The notes: a model not told the origin generated them from the sequence alone. A stretch of DNA of 64,000 bases from Ypsolopha sequella (GCA_934047225.1 OW203997.1:6620417-6684416), one strand, 5' to 3'; shown: positions 1 to 11,609, counted from the stretch's first letter. Program-made: numbers and translations.

Positions 1-1718
1 ATTTATTTATTTACAGGTGGCAAAAAAACTACGAGGTTCACCTTAAATCTATTTGCTTTTATCCTGAAACATTCCATATCCGTTTTTGCAGGTTTCAGTA
101 TACGAGGCCATGCAAATTTTATTTTTGTCACTGTCACTCCAAGCGAAAAATCGCGCAATGCGAGAAGGGCGGATTCAGGGCAAAAGGGCAAAAGTTGGTT
201 TTATATTTTTATTAAAAAAAACTAAAATAGCTAGCAAATTTTCAAATATCAAATCTCTAGATATTGTTGAAACTTGAAACACACCTAATAAAATATGTTT
301 GAGTTCTGTATATGGTTCCTATTCGTCAAACGAGAAGAAAAAGTATGTTTGAAGACCTCATTTCAACAATTATATCTATCGAGGAAAATTTATCCAAATG
401 TGTTTTCCAATTTCAAAACCCTAGTCAAAATGCATATACCAGAAATGTATTAAAATTTTCCGTGTATTTCATGAAATACACAGAAAAGAAACACCCGTAT
501 TTTTTTCGCATATTGCCTTAACGATATTTATATCTATTCGTGTATATTAACCAGTTAAAAAATTTTAATAATCGTAGTTGGAATAAACGCAAAGGGATAA
601 TGCAATGATAATATATAATACCAAAGTAAACTTATTAGTATAAAAGGCTAAAGTAAAGACTGTTTGATACTAACAGCTCACTCTTGACACATCAGTTTTG
701 CAGCTGAACGTTTTCAGTGTTCCAGCTTTCTCCAGCAGCCCAGCAGCACCAAAAGTAAAAAACGATGCACTAGCTATAAAAAGCCTTTTAAATTTTGATT
801 AATTTTAAATCAGGATTTAGTAGAATACCAGCGCTGTGGCTGGCTCTTGAGCAGAGTTGTAATCCTTTTTTATGTACCACCTTTTCTAAATGTTACCTAT
901 AACCATACTATGTTACTCTTTGTTAATTCTTATTGTTTGTGATTCTGTATGTTTGAGTTTTCTTTGTTTCTGCTGGTATTTGAAACAAAGTGCTTTTCTT
1001 TCGTTCTCCTTTCTTATTTATTTATTATTTATAACAAAACATTTTTAAACTACCACTAAATAACATCTCACTAAAAGTATGTTTGGCGAGAGTTGATAAA
1101 AATAAACTTAAAGCAGGGTTTCTAAACTTAGTGAAATTTTAATTTGAGTTTTGATTTGAATTTGCAGTCGAACAACACATTCTAAGCGGATTCCATCGTC
1201 TCGCGCTTGACAACAGTTGTGAGCCTCGTACCACAAAACCACAAAATAACCACTTACAGAATGTTTACTCCGCATAACTAGCGAAAACAGGTGCACGCAC
1301 ACATAGACTATAAGCACTGGCTGCACATTCAGATGTGTGAGAACCAGAAATAGATTCTGGTTCTCACATGGTTGAATTATTTATTAGTATATATTTTTTT
1401 TTATTAATATTTAACATAATTTAATTTTAATTTTGTTTGTGATTTTAATTGGATTTGATTTAATGGGTTTTGCATTGCCTGAAATAAAGACATTTTATTT
1501 TATTTATAGACGCGTACGTACGACGATCTCGGATGAAGTCGGTCGAATCGAATGCCAATACGAAACTCTGCCGAGGTCATCATACGTACGCGTCTATGCA
1601 TGTGTGCGTCTGTTTTCGCTCCGTCGTCGAGTCTGCCTTCTGGTAGTATCTATTTTGTGACAAAACTGTGTGCGTGCGGCGATACGTGACGCCCAGATTG
1701 ACAGATTGCGATACGTCG
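1..1718. other. AT-rich non-coding DNA, no gene recognised
   Basis: I find no exon here that matches the MORN5-like gene downstream, so this is probably part of an intron of that gene or repeat-derived DNA. Short open frames are unsupported. Two small inverted repeats are visible: 1336-1349 pairs with 1355-1368 (14 bp arms, 5 nt loop), and 1507-1520 pairs with 1583-1596 (14 bp arms around TAGACGCGTACGTA). Confidence 0.6.
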
Positions 1719-2199
1719 CAATTCCCGTAGCTTAATATTTAAAAGATTATTTTTTTTATTTTTTTTCTGGGAATATTACGTCATTTTAGGACATGGTTTT
1801 CATTATTTTGGTATATAAATGAATCATTATTTTTTATGATATTTTAAAGAATTGTCCGATATGACGTCACTTGAGACATTTAGACATACTGATTGTGATG
1901 TGTGATTGCTTATAAAAAAGTGGTCTGTCTCTGTCTGTCTACTCACCTGTCATCCATCTGTCAAATCAGTCAGCAGCAAATTTTTATAAATTTATCTTGA
2001 TAGCTAAGGACACATTTCTAAGCAGCCATTTCTCAAGTGACATCACACGAAGGCAAATAGAAGTTGCAGCTTTTTCGTAAAAATATTCATAATCATGAGG
2101 TTTTTTAGACCAAAAGTTCGAAAATACGGCTTATTCAAACTAAATCTGAAAATGGTTTTCGAATTAATACACCTTAACATAATTTAATCTAAGCGAATT
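1719..2199 (+). repeat. dispersed ~0.47 kb repeat, copy A
   Basis: This segment is closely similar, with small indels, to 61878-62334 in the same orientation. Shared landmarks are the GGTATATAAAT stretch, ACGTCACTTGAGA, TGATGTGTGATTGCTTATAAAA, CTGTCTGTCTACTCA and TTTTTTAGACCA. It encodes nothing recognisable and ends about 108 bp before the MORN5-like exon. The family is unidentified; it is probably a non-autonomous mobile element or a LINE/SINE fragment. Confidence 0.75.
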
Positions 2200-2306
2200 G
2201 CGAGGCGTTTTCATAATATTTATCAACTCTCCCCAAACAGACTTGTATTTACTAATAGTTGGTGTCATCACAGCACTGAAATTGTCCCCCTTGTGTGCCT
2301 TGCCAG

Positions 2307-5300
2307 ATTCTCGGTGGAATACGAGAAAGGAATCCAGCCGGCCGGCCGCTCCTACCTGACGGCTGACCAACCGACTCGGGACATACCGCCAGGGCACTAC
2401 GACACTGGAGACGGCTTCTACGATCCTAACACGCATATGATTTATAAAGCTGATGACTTGAGCAGTATCGTGAGGTGAGGTGGTTCTTCCAATGAGCTCG
2501 TCTCCTACATGAAGATTTTTATGAAAATCAATTGCGTTTAAAAAGCTAAAAGCAGTAGTATAATTATGTTTTCGATATCTCAAAAAATTACGTTGGTAAT
2601 GGCAATTAAAGTGAGCTTAACGGCATGTCTCATGACGTCATCTGACACGATTTCATACTAAAAGTGATAAATATACGGATTGCTAACTTCGGTAGTAACA
2701 GGAATTTTCAAAAATTCAACACGGTTTGTTCTTTGGGGTCGTTCATAAATTACGTAACGCAGTTTGGAGGGAGGGGGGGTGGCGGTCTTGGTCTTGACCT
2801 GCAGGCGTTACGGTCCTGGTACGCTGGGGGGGTTAAGGTTTGCGTTACGTCACGATTTTAGCATAGTTAAGTGGAGATTTTTACGTTTTTCTGTTGGTTC
2901 TCATTCTCTGTTGTAAAGACTACCTACTGCGTAGCAAAGCTTTTACAAAGCACCCGTTACGTAACGGAATGGAGGGGGTGGGGGGAGGGGTCTCAGCCAA
3001 GTGTTACGGTACTGTTACGTGGGGGGAGGGGGGGTCGAAAATTTGAGGATTTTGCGTTACGTAATTTGTGAACGACCCCTTTGCTATTTATATTTTTTAT
3101 AATGACTAATTAATCAGTTACTTAAAAATATATACTGAGATTTCACTACAGTAGACGTGTCCATTGGGTTATTTTTTGTACGTCACTTTGAAACAATGAT
3201 TTGGTAGGGAAGAGTCAATTCTGAAATCAGCTACAGCGTGTATCTTTTCATATGAGGGAAAAATTCAAGAAAACTTTGTGAATTTTTTGCTATACAGGCG
3301 GTTAATATCATGTTGCGGATACCGGAAACTGGCGATAGTACTCGTCCATACAAATAACTTTTACTACGTGGTAACAATTACCAATAACATGGTAACAACC
3401 GTCAAATCGCGAAACATAATCAGCTGTTTCATAGAAAAGTTACATATCCACTCGAACAAAATATATGGAACTGTTATTTTTTCACGACTTCTCGATTTTT
3501 TTTCACGAAGTGTTGTTCGTGTGTGGGTAATTTTTAGGCTAAAATAACAAGGAAAATATTTTAAAAAATATTTTAAAAAATAATTACAAAATTTATATAC
3601 TTATTTATTAAACCAGTGGCTCCTTCTGATAAGCAGGTGAAGAACTTCAAAAAGCGCCGATTTTAGGAAACTAGCCCCTTAAGTCTAGGAAAATCTTTAT
3701 ATTACATTATATTATAAGGAATACCATGTAGGGTTTCAAAAAAGCGTATTTTCAAAGTTCACATTTGTATCTGTATTAGCGGAATCATGAATGTGGACGA
3801 TGCGCTTTACAGACTTCAGACATTTGTGTGATATTTCTGATAAGATGACAATAATAGTTTATACAGCAAAATTCATATTGGAGGTTTGGTCAAGTGATCA
3901 GTATCACGGATCGATATCACATTGTGCAAATTTCACAAAATAAAATGTTGACCTTCTAATTGACTCAGAGCTGGACTTGAGCAAGGCAAAAATAATGTAT
4001 GAACTTCACAAAAACGTTCATCGGGCCTTGATATGTACACTATTTGAGTCTTCAGTGTGAATTTGGCTGCATAAATTAATGTTAGTTACTTGTGTAAGGT
4101 TAAATATTTTAGTAAGTGAAACTCAAAACATGAACTCGACCATAATTTAACAATTTTTGCAATTCTCAATTTGAAATTCTCAATTCTATGAGAAGGCGAA
4201 AAAAAAATTGAGAATTTTGCATAGCCCTCATAGAAATAGTTGTTTATATGGACGAGTACTACAGGCGTTCTATCTCATGGAGTCCGTCCAACATTGGCTA
4301 TGGTTGTAGTAGTGCATGCTTTAGGGTGCGTTTAGCCGCGGAAGCGCTATAAAACGCGAAACTAGGGTTGTCAGACATCCTTTATTTTAAAGGACGTCCT
4401 CTAGATCAGACCCTAAAATTGATCTTGTCCCCTAATTTAGAATATTCAATAGAGGACAATACTTCCTCCTTTATTTTGGGAAAAATTAACGCATGCGTAT
4501 GGCAATTACGTTAGAGTCGCAAGTATACAAAAAGACTAATTAGGTTTATAGGTACTTAAAGAGACTAATTACCTTGACTTCGATTAACGACGAACTACGT
4601 TACATCATGTGTTTACACATGAAGTAGCATTTTTTTTACTAATAAATGTCGCTACTGATACCATAACAGCATTTATTTTCATCCTATTTCCTTTATTTAA
4701 TCTTATCAAGTCCTCTTTAACATAAAAGTGGGGCTGGCAACCCTACGCGGAACACACACATAACGCGCTTAACCGTACACGTCACTACTACAACCAAAGC
4801 AAAACTGATTTTGTATGATAAAATATCTGTACCTATGTTTTGAGTTTCGCTTACTAATATTATTTAAGCCGGTGGCGTGCACAGAACTTTTTGCTGGAAA
4901 AGCTAGTAATTGGTCAAGAATAACAATTAAAAAAATATGAAAAAATCTAAATATCACTTTGAAAAAAAAAAGTTTGTATAGTAGGAAATTTTCACTCTAG
5001 GGTAGACATTGTCTACCCTGGCGTCATACAATTTTTTTTTTTTTCAAAGTGATATTTAAATTTCTTCATATTTTTTTTATTGTTGTTCTGGACCAAATGT
5101 TTGGTTTTCCAGCAAAAAGCTCTGTGCACGCCACACATAAAATTTAACCCTGTATTGAAAACAAAAAATCTCCTGAACTCTGGTCAAAGATAGAAAAACG
5201 AAACCTTGAAACGTTCCCATTTAGGAGAAGACCGGAGTAAAGCAAAACCAAACATGATAAAATTACGTTTTTCAGAGCACCCTCCGACAAGGAACCAAAG

Positions 5301-5629
5301 TGGATAGAAGCGAACTGCCGCGTTAATCCAATGAAGCCTATGGGACCACGGAAAGAACTTTACGAGTCCTGGCATATCTCCGTCGAGGAGCCATCTTCAC
5401 CCCCAGTTCCTACAACAGATTCTCCAAAACCTGAGTCGACTCAGTTGAATGACATAATATTCGATTCGGAGAGAGAATACGTGAGTATGCCATTTTATTA
5501 CAAAAAAAAGAGTTGGTTCAACGGGTATGAGCCGATTTATGTGAAACCCGAGTTTATAGAAATCGTTTGAGCGTTTTTTGAGTTATATTTCAGTTGTGCC
5601 ACTGCGGAACGAGGAGAAGAATGAAGTAG
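2307..5629 (+). CDS. MORN5: MORN repeat-containing protein 5-like, 3' exons (partial gene)
   Basis: Three exons are supported: 2307-2474, 5276-5480 and 5594-5629. The first follows ...TTGCCAG and ends at AG/GTGAGG; the second follows TTTTTCAG and ends at TAC/GTGAGT; the third follows ATATTTCAG and stops at TAG 5627-5629. Phases agree across both junctions. The peptide has the C-terminal signature of MORN5: RF-x-EY-x-KG-x-x-PAG, then a PP-x-x-YD-x-GDGFY-(D/N)-P core, then (K/E)W-I-x-x-x-C-R. The N-terminal MORN repeats are not in the window, so the gene is 5'-truncated by the window edge. Compared with vertebrate MORN5, which ends just after the CR motif, this protein has a C-terminal extension of roughly 60 residues rich in P, S and E. 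If the GTGAGT donor at 5481 is skipped, the frame instead runs to a stop near 5570. MORN5 is associated with cilia and testis in other animals; the role here is inferred. Confidence 0.82.
2735..3079. mobile_element. MITE with GGGGTCGTTCA terminal inverted repeats
   Basis: The ends are inverted copies of about 26 bp (2735-2760 and 3054-3079) beginning GGGGTCGTTCA and running through TTACGTAACGC. Both ends are flanked by TTT, a possible 3 bp target duplication. The interior has G-rich tracts and no coding capacity. It lies in the first visible MORN5-like intron. Confidence 0.8.
3080..4869. other. intronic DNA with degraded MITE remnants
   Basis: The remainder of the large MORN5-like intron. 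A motif around 3300-3345 (ATGTTGCGGATACCGG...CTGGCGATAGTA) resembles the ends of the MITE found at about 47850-48095, and an inverted relative of its inner part (GGACGAGTACTACAGG) occurs near 4250-4265. This suggests a decayed element spanning about 3290-4275. No exon is recognised. Confidence 0.45.
4870..5136. mobile_element. hAT-like foldback MITE (CGGTGGCGTGCACAGA ends)
   Basis: Long imperfect inverted repeats start GTGGCGTGCACAGA and continue through the CTTTTTGCTGGAAAA region. The centre contains GGTAGACATTGTCTACC, itself a palindrome. The same family occurs at 34529-34944, where hAT-type target duplication is clear. Here the flanking duplication has decayed. Confidence 0.75.
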
Positions 5630-7015
5630 CCACGAAGTCTTCGTTTACAATATTTTGCATGTTGTTTTTAATTTATTCACTACTTATTCACGCAAAAATT
5701 ATGTTGTTTTAATCAATTGACATATTTAATTTGATAGTTTTCAAATATGTAGATTAATCACTCATCAAGTGTTTTAATTCAAGATAATGTCTCATCATTT
5801 ATTTTCTGTATGTTTTATTGTAAAAATGTAAAAAATTGAAGAATCTTTTTTCTTGAAAATTAAATATATTTAGCAATACATTAGCTACTTGTTTTTTTGT
5901 TGCGTGTTATTTATTTCCTCATTATGTTTATTTTCCCTAATTATTTTTAATGTACTTTTAACAAAAAGGCATCGTCATTAGTTTTAAGAATATTGCTCCA
6001 ATCTTTAGTGTCATTTTTGCGGGTAGGTGACTATTTTCACTAGCTTTCCTAATTTATGATAAAGAAATCGGTTATCACCAGGAACTTGGGACTGAGGACC
6101 TTGAAGCTCCTGAAAATTCAACCTCGGGTGAAAGTTCATTAACTTTCTTAATCGCCTGAAAAGAACTTCAATTTCATACGCCTTTACTTACAGAATTTTG
6201 ACTTGTTTAGTGTTTGTTACCAATTATATTAGTTACACAATGATAACTGAAGTTGGACTTTTGAGACGACGACGTTGTTTGCGACTGCGGCTTGTGTCTT
6301 TAGAGTCGCGTTTTTATTATTTCAATCAAGATAACTGACAAGAGGTGCGGCTGCATGGCTTTTTGTCGCGCACATCTGTGAAAGTCACAGTTTAGCCGCA
6401 GCCTTAAGTCAAGTTTTGTCCAATGTATAACTCTATATCTTTCCTAGGTTATATTTTGCTTGTAAGCACTGTTGTTATACAATTTACTAATAATTTCTCT
6501 AGACTAATTATTTACTAGGTCGATTTGTACTATTGGTATTTATTGGGGAAATTTCCGCAGATCACTTTTCGCTTTTATTACCAGTGCAATAATAAGGGGG
6601 GAAAGTGTCTCTGTGCAATTTTCCCCGAAGGTACATATACTTGTGGATTTTTGCTTTTTTCTTACGTGTTTTCTTACCTTCATTCTACATATTATATTTA
6701 CGTACATTTTATCTTAAGTTCTTTAGCTATTTTAGTACAGCTAACGTTTGATGTCATATTGTTATTTTAATAAACTTTTTCTACAAGGACAACATATGAA
6801 GTTTTTAAAATAACCCATACCGTAATAGATAATAATCTCGGGGATATGTAACACATATTGAATCTCATGATGATATTGCCTCTGCCACTTAAGATACAGT
6901 AATCAACTAAAACTATTCGTTATTTAAAAATACTTTAGCTTTAGCTACTAGCCTTTTGCCTGCGATTTCACCCTTGCAATTTAATGTGTCCCTGGGTAAC
7001 CGCTCGTCCTATATA
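5630..7015. other. MORN5-like 3' UTR and intergenic DNA
   Basis: An ATTAAA hexamer at 5859-5864 is a plausible polyadenylation signal for the MORN5-like gene. Beyond it the DNA is AT-rich, with small open frames that look random. No repeat family or gene is recognised up to 7015. Confidence 0.45.
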
Positions 7016-7623
7016 TTAGACGGAGAGCTAGCGACCAAATCGGTCATGTGGCTTCAGCTGTATTGAAACTCTGTTAGCTACTTGCCTGAACAACCTTTTC
7101 CGATAATCTTCGTGCTGGCAGGCCGCGGGTGGTGGGTGCGGGTGTAGAGGGTGGGGAAAAAAAAATGTGGGATCAGCTACTTTAATTTTTTTTTAAACAG
7201 TTGCTCCCTGTGCACCCAAAAAAAAATTTAAATCGATCGGGTGGTGGGAAGGGGTTGCCAGCGTTAATAAAAAGTACCAAAATAATAATAATTTTCATGT
7301 GGGCTCAGATATCAGCCGGCGAACGCGTCAGCGCGCTCACGGCTCACAGCGGCGGCTTGGTACTTTTAACTAACGCTGGCAACCCCTTCCCACCAACCAA
7401 TCGATTTAAATTTTTTTTTTGTTGCACAGGGAGTACAGAAAAAAAAATAAAGTCGCTGAGCCCACATTTTTTTTTCATTTTTTTCCCTACCCCACTACAC
7501 CCGCACCCACCGCCCGCGGCCTGCCAGCACGAAGATTATCGGAAAAGGTTATTCAGGGAAATAGCTAACGGAGTTTCAATACAGCTGAAGCCACATGATC
7601 GATTTGGTCGCTAGCTCTTAGAC
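7016..7623. mobile_element. foldback element with ~270 bp arms, TTAGAC flanks
   Basis: The sequence from about 7025 (GAGCTAGCGACCAAATCG) is repeated inverted up to 7617. The arms cover most of the element and include GATTATCGGAAAAGG, GCCTGCCAGCACGAAG and GGTTGCCAGCGTTA-type blocks. The GC-rich loop lies around 7310-7350. TTAGAC occurs just outside both ends (7016-7021 and 7618-7623), a candidate 6 bp target duplication, although three extra bases intervene on the left. The open frame through it is a by-product. Confidence 0.75.
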
Positions 7624-7752
7624 TATAGTAGCCTGTACAAGTACAAGTCAAGAGACTAGTAATCATTACAACAGTAAAATAATTTGCAAATTCGTTTCAG
7701 TAGTTCTAGAGATTACCTCCTAAATACAAATAAACAAACAAATAAAATAATA

Positions 7753-8152
7753 GGTCTTTACATATGAAATTGCCGTTTTCTATAGAGAATTTAAAGGAAA
7801 CTCAATTTTTAGTACTAACATTTTTGCATTTTTTTGAAGAATGACAAATCCAAATTTTATAATTTCTTTTGTGTATGAATGAGACAACACTAAGCTAACA
7901 GGAACATTAATTTATTTTTGAAAAGTGTCAGTTGTAAAAAATTATAACGAATCTTATCATGGAAATGGGTGGCATTTAGGACGAACCGTTTTTGAAAGTT
8001 TAATTTTGGTTATCAAACTGACAATACGTATATGTAAAACCTTGAAATCAACTTTCAAACAAAAAACAAATAATGGAAATAGCTATTGAATTACAGGAAT
8101 TATGAACTCATGAATCTGTAAGAAAATTTCGGCAATTTCATATGTAAAGACC
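7753..8152. mobile_element. TA-flanked MITE, probably Tc1/mariner-derived
   Basis: Perfect 23 bp terminal inverted repeats (7753-7775 and 8130-8152) begin GGTCTTTACATATG. A TA dinucleotide sits directly outside each end (7751-7752, 8153-8154), as expected for Tc1/mariner insertion. The 400 bp interior has no coding capacity. Confidence 0.82.
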
Positions 8153-8381
8153 TAAGTGTATAACCGCGTATGAAGTGATTTAATTTGATTTATCATTTTG
8201 CTAAGCGTTTTAGAGACCTTGTTTGCGCTTGAGCTTCAATCTATAATAATTCCTTTACACTCTATCTACTATTGTATAGACATCTCTGAAATTCGTCTAA
8301 TTCTCTGTCTATCTGTCTCTCTCTTTCATCTATTTCTCTATCCGTCCCACCGGAACTAACTTCACTCAGCCGCCTTCATAG

Positions 8382-8666
8382 TTAAAGTGAAAGCCCATAC
8401 AAACGGGTAAATAATTGTTCCCTGCAAGGTAGAATTATGAAATTTTCACCATGAATAGAACGTCCTAAGACAATAATTTTCAGATGTGGAGGGAAGACAG
8501 ATTCGATTCGGGGGCACCTGGGGTGGGGGTGAAGGGGGTCAAAAGAGGCTTTTCGATCATTATTTTTGTGCTGATCAGTAAATGCTACTAGAGCATGTGA
8601 GATGTCGTTTTCGTATAAAACAGACACTAGAAATTCATTTTTGCTATATAACAGGTATGTTTTCAT
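8382..8666 (-). other. unassigned ~94-codon open frame at the outer tip of the palindromic element
   Basis: This frame is open at all three copies in the window: here, inverted at 22426-22698, and at 28209-28481 through the tandem duplication. The copies differ at a few residues (S/P, L/V, P/S) and at the C-terminus. No family is recognised. Conservation between copies reflects their recent shared origin and does not by itself show coding. Confidence 0.25.
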
Positions 8667-9088
8667 TAAAAAAAACTGTTATTTTATGAAAAGTTTGAAA
8701 AAAAAGGAAAAAAGGGCGTATTTTTTTAATAAAAATCGTCATATCTTTCTAAAAATATAATTAATTGAAACTAAAAAAAATACTATATGAAAGCATATTT
8801 AATCTAGTTTATAAAAATATACAATTCTTAGATACTTGTCATACAACAACTATTACAAAAAAATAATTTATACGTTGTTCTAAAGCAGCGCAACAAACAT
8901 TATAGAGAACAATGAAAGAGGAAAAAGTACTGTGCCAACCTTAAATATTAAGATAAAGGCAAGAGAATGAAATTTGTTTGTTGTTGTTTATCGGTTTAAT
9001 TTGTAATATTTTTTTTTCATAAATAGTGTAATGATAACAATAATACTAAAAAATGAAATTTTAGTACAATGGTATTAAATATTTTTTA

Positions 9089-9409
9089 TCAAAAGTTAAC
9101 TTTACAATCACAGGCGCAGAAACAAAGTGCGGTACACTTCATTGCAGCTTTGCTGCATTTACAACGTCCAGTACACCCTTTTTTGCAGCTGCATCTAATT
9201 AACTCTGAACATGAAGCTGCTGCTTCGGGGAGAGTTGTCCATAGAGGTTGCCACTCGGCTGCGTCCTGTGTCCATCCCCATTGCGATGGATCTGGCAAAT
9301 TAGGAGCATTCACCAGTGCTTCAGACCAAATCAATTCTTGATAACAGGCGCGCTTTATATGTTCAAGCAGTGCTGCTTTTGTCGGCGGTATATTTTGTCG
9401 ATGCATCAA
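9089..9409 (-). pseudogene. C-terminal CXC-type cysteine-cluster fragment of a transposon-associated protein (left arm)
   Basis: The 106-residue frame contains PPTKAALLEHIKRACYQ, a PDPSQWGW motif, a W-x-x-LW-x-TLPEA motif, and a terminal cluster of the form C-x-C-x3-C-x3-C-x-C-x6-C-x3-C-x-C. From memory, this order is the C-terminus of a large unnamed protein family scattered through animal genomes, whose upstream part carries the GGLHIEM motif. Here it is inverted relative to that upstream part (9402-10122), so it cannot be the contiguous end of that frame. The stop is at 9089. Confidence 0.6.
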
Positions 9410-10122
9410 TAGAAAATGGTTGGATATCGTGGTCTGCTTTCTTTGCTGATGTAAGTCAAGCTATTATTTCACCTCCAATAATTCAATGAGCATTTCCAGA
9501 CTCCTACGGGGAAGGTAATTTTGTCATCATGTTCGGGGGATTACATATTGAAATGGTTATACTTAAGGTGCTAGGAGACTGGTTGGAAAACAGTGGCTGG
9601 ACCAATATCCTGGTACAAGCTGACATTACAAGTCCCGGTACAGCAAATTCCTTCATAAAAGTAAGTCATGTCACCAAAACACGTCATGCCCACCAACTTA
9701 CAGCTGCGAGTCTTCATATTCTTCTCCGAGAAGCCTATACTGAGGAATGTGATAATACTGATGTCCAACAACACTACGATAGAGCGAAAGCCTGTGTTCA
9801 TTTTGATTATTGGTTGAAGACTCTATGTTTAGAGCTGCTTTTGTTACGGTACATCAGGGCACTACGCGAAGGCAACTTCCAGTTATATGTGGAGTCATTA
9901 ACACTAATGATACCTTGGATCTTTGCCCTAGATCATACACACTACTCAAGATGGCTATCAGTACATATACGTGATATGACAACTCTTGCTGAAAAACATC
10001 CAAATATCGTAATTGAATTCCAGTCTGGAAAGTTTGTGGCCCACAAAACCAGCAACAAGTTTTCTGCTATTGCTTTATATCAGTGTCATTGTCATGAACA
10101 AACTAATGCTTCAGTGAAAAGC
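9402..10122 (+). pseudogene. FGGLHIEM-family transposon protein fragment (left arm)
   Basis: The open frame reads GWISWSAFFADVSQ, then FPDSYGEGNFVIMFGGLHIEM, LGDWLENSGW, SHVTKTRHAHQ, REAY, HFDYW, and ends near SNKFSAIALYQCHCHEQ. These blocks are in the order I know from the uncharacterised metazoan family. Sequence usually found between the SAF block and the FP-x-x-YGE block appears to be missing. The frame runs out of the arm at 10122 into antisense spacer. I cannot name the catalytic class. A conserved protein linked to a repeated palindromic element suggests a transposon-encoded function. Confidence 0.6.
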
Positions 10123-11446
10123 CGCATGATTCTCGTGCGAGAAAAAGTTATCCAAGTCTCCATCATGGTCTTGGCACGAGATGTAAAGCCGTGAAAAAAG
10201 GAAACAATCGCTTTTGAGGGCCGCAAGATGTCCTTTTAGTTTCGACTTATTATTGACAGATGGTCTGCTAAGCAGAGGTAAATTGTTTTTTGGAATTGGA
10301 TTTGTAACAGGTATCGTGCATTGTTCTAGCCTCTGCTAAACAAACTGTTGAAATTGTTCTTCACCAATGGTCTCAATATTTCGTACACAATCAGCCACTT
10401 CAATTTCCATGATGTCTTTTTGGTATCAATGACTAGCAGGTCTTGACTACGTTCTATAAAAGGATTTACAAATTCTTTGAATACTTTCACAAGTGATGAA
10501 GGAAGAAAATCTGGTCATTTGTTTGCTTTTTGACCTGTTCTTCAAACTCTGCATTCATCTTTGTAATCTCTGGTCCAGCCATCATCCATCGTCTTAGGGC
10601 CGCTGGATTAATGGTCAGTCCAATCGCACTTCTAGAGCTTTTCACTGAAGCATTATTTTGTTCATGACAATGACACTGATATAAAGAATAGCAGAAAACT
10701 TATTGCTGGTTTTGTGGGCCACAAACTTTCCAGACTGGAATTCAATTACGATACTTGGATGTTTTTCAGCAAGAGTTGTCATATCACGTATATGTACTGA
10801 TAGCCATCTTGAGTAGTGTGTATGATCTAGGGCAAAGATCCAAGGTATCATGAGTGTTAATGACTCTACATATAACTGGAAGTTGCCTTCGCGTAGTGCC
10901 CTGATGTACCGTAACAAAAGCAGCTCTAAAGATAGAGTCTTCAACCAATAATCAAAATGAACACAGGCTTTTGCTCTATCGTAGTGTTGTTGGACATCAG
11001 TATTATCACATTCCTCAGTATAGGCTTCTCGGAGAAGAATATGAAGACTCGCAGCTGTAAGTTGGTGGGCATGACGTGTTTTGGTGACATGACTTACTTT
11101 TATGAAGGAATTTGCTGTACCGGGACTTGTAATGTCAGCTTGTACCAGGATATTGGTCCAGCCACTGTTTTCCAACCAGTCTCCTAGCACCTTAAGTATA
11201 ACCATTTCAATATGTAATCCCCCGAACATGATGACAAAATTACCTTCCCCGTAGGAGTCTGGAAATGCCCATTGAATTATTGGAGGTGAAATAATAGCTT
11301 GACTTACATCAGCAAAGAAAGCAGACCACGATATCCAACCATTTTCTATTGATGCATCGACAAAATATACCGCCGACAAAAGCAGCACTGCTTGAACATA
11401 TAAAGCGCGCCTGTTATCAAGAATTGATTTGGTCTGAAGCACTAGT
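10116..11446 (-). pseudogene. FGGLHIEM-family protein, right arm plus spacer, frameshifted
   Basis: The right arm carries the same reading as the left arm on the minus strand (11442 to about 10690). A 1-base deletion relative to the left arm, just after SNKFSAI, shifts the frame. Past that point the minus strand of the spacer still encodes recognisable downstream family sequence: HEQNNASVK, then LTINPAALRRWMMAGPE near 10600-10540, then VFKEFVNPF and LLVIDTKK, a further frameshift, then NPIPKNNLPLLSRP, FSRLY and QDHDGDLDNFFSHEN near 10200-10130. So the spacer is the natural continuation of the right-arm gene, and the left arm is the inverted, later copy. At least two frameshifts make it a pseudogene. 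Confidence 0.6.
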
Positions 11447-11609
11447 TGTTAGATACTGAGATAAACACTTTTAAATTAATTAATTAAGTATTTATTTGCG
11501 CACAACAAAATACATGTTCCTTACAACATGGCGGTTCGGTCGCGAGAGAGCGAGACAGCGTATCCAAGAGCAGACAAGATAGACTGCAATGCTACGTTCC
11601 GATATCACA
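11447..11609 (-). repeat. 3' LTR of gypsy element
   Basis: 163 bp, apparently identical to 14770-14932. It is flanked outside by CTAGT (11442-11446) and inside by the purine-rich tract. Confidence 0.93.

Noticed and set aside
2164..2583. 139-codon minus-strand frame
   Set aside because: It overlaps the MORN5-like exon and its flanks in antisense and has no recognisable domain.
6525..6770. 81-codon hydrophobic frame
   Set aside because: It is Tyr/Phe-rich, as expected from random AT-rich sequence, with no signature or gene context.
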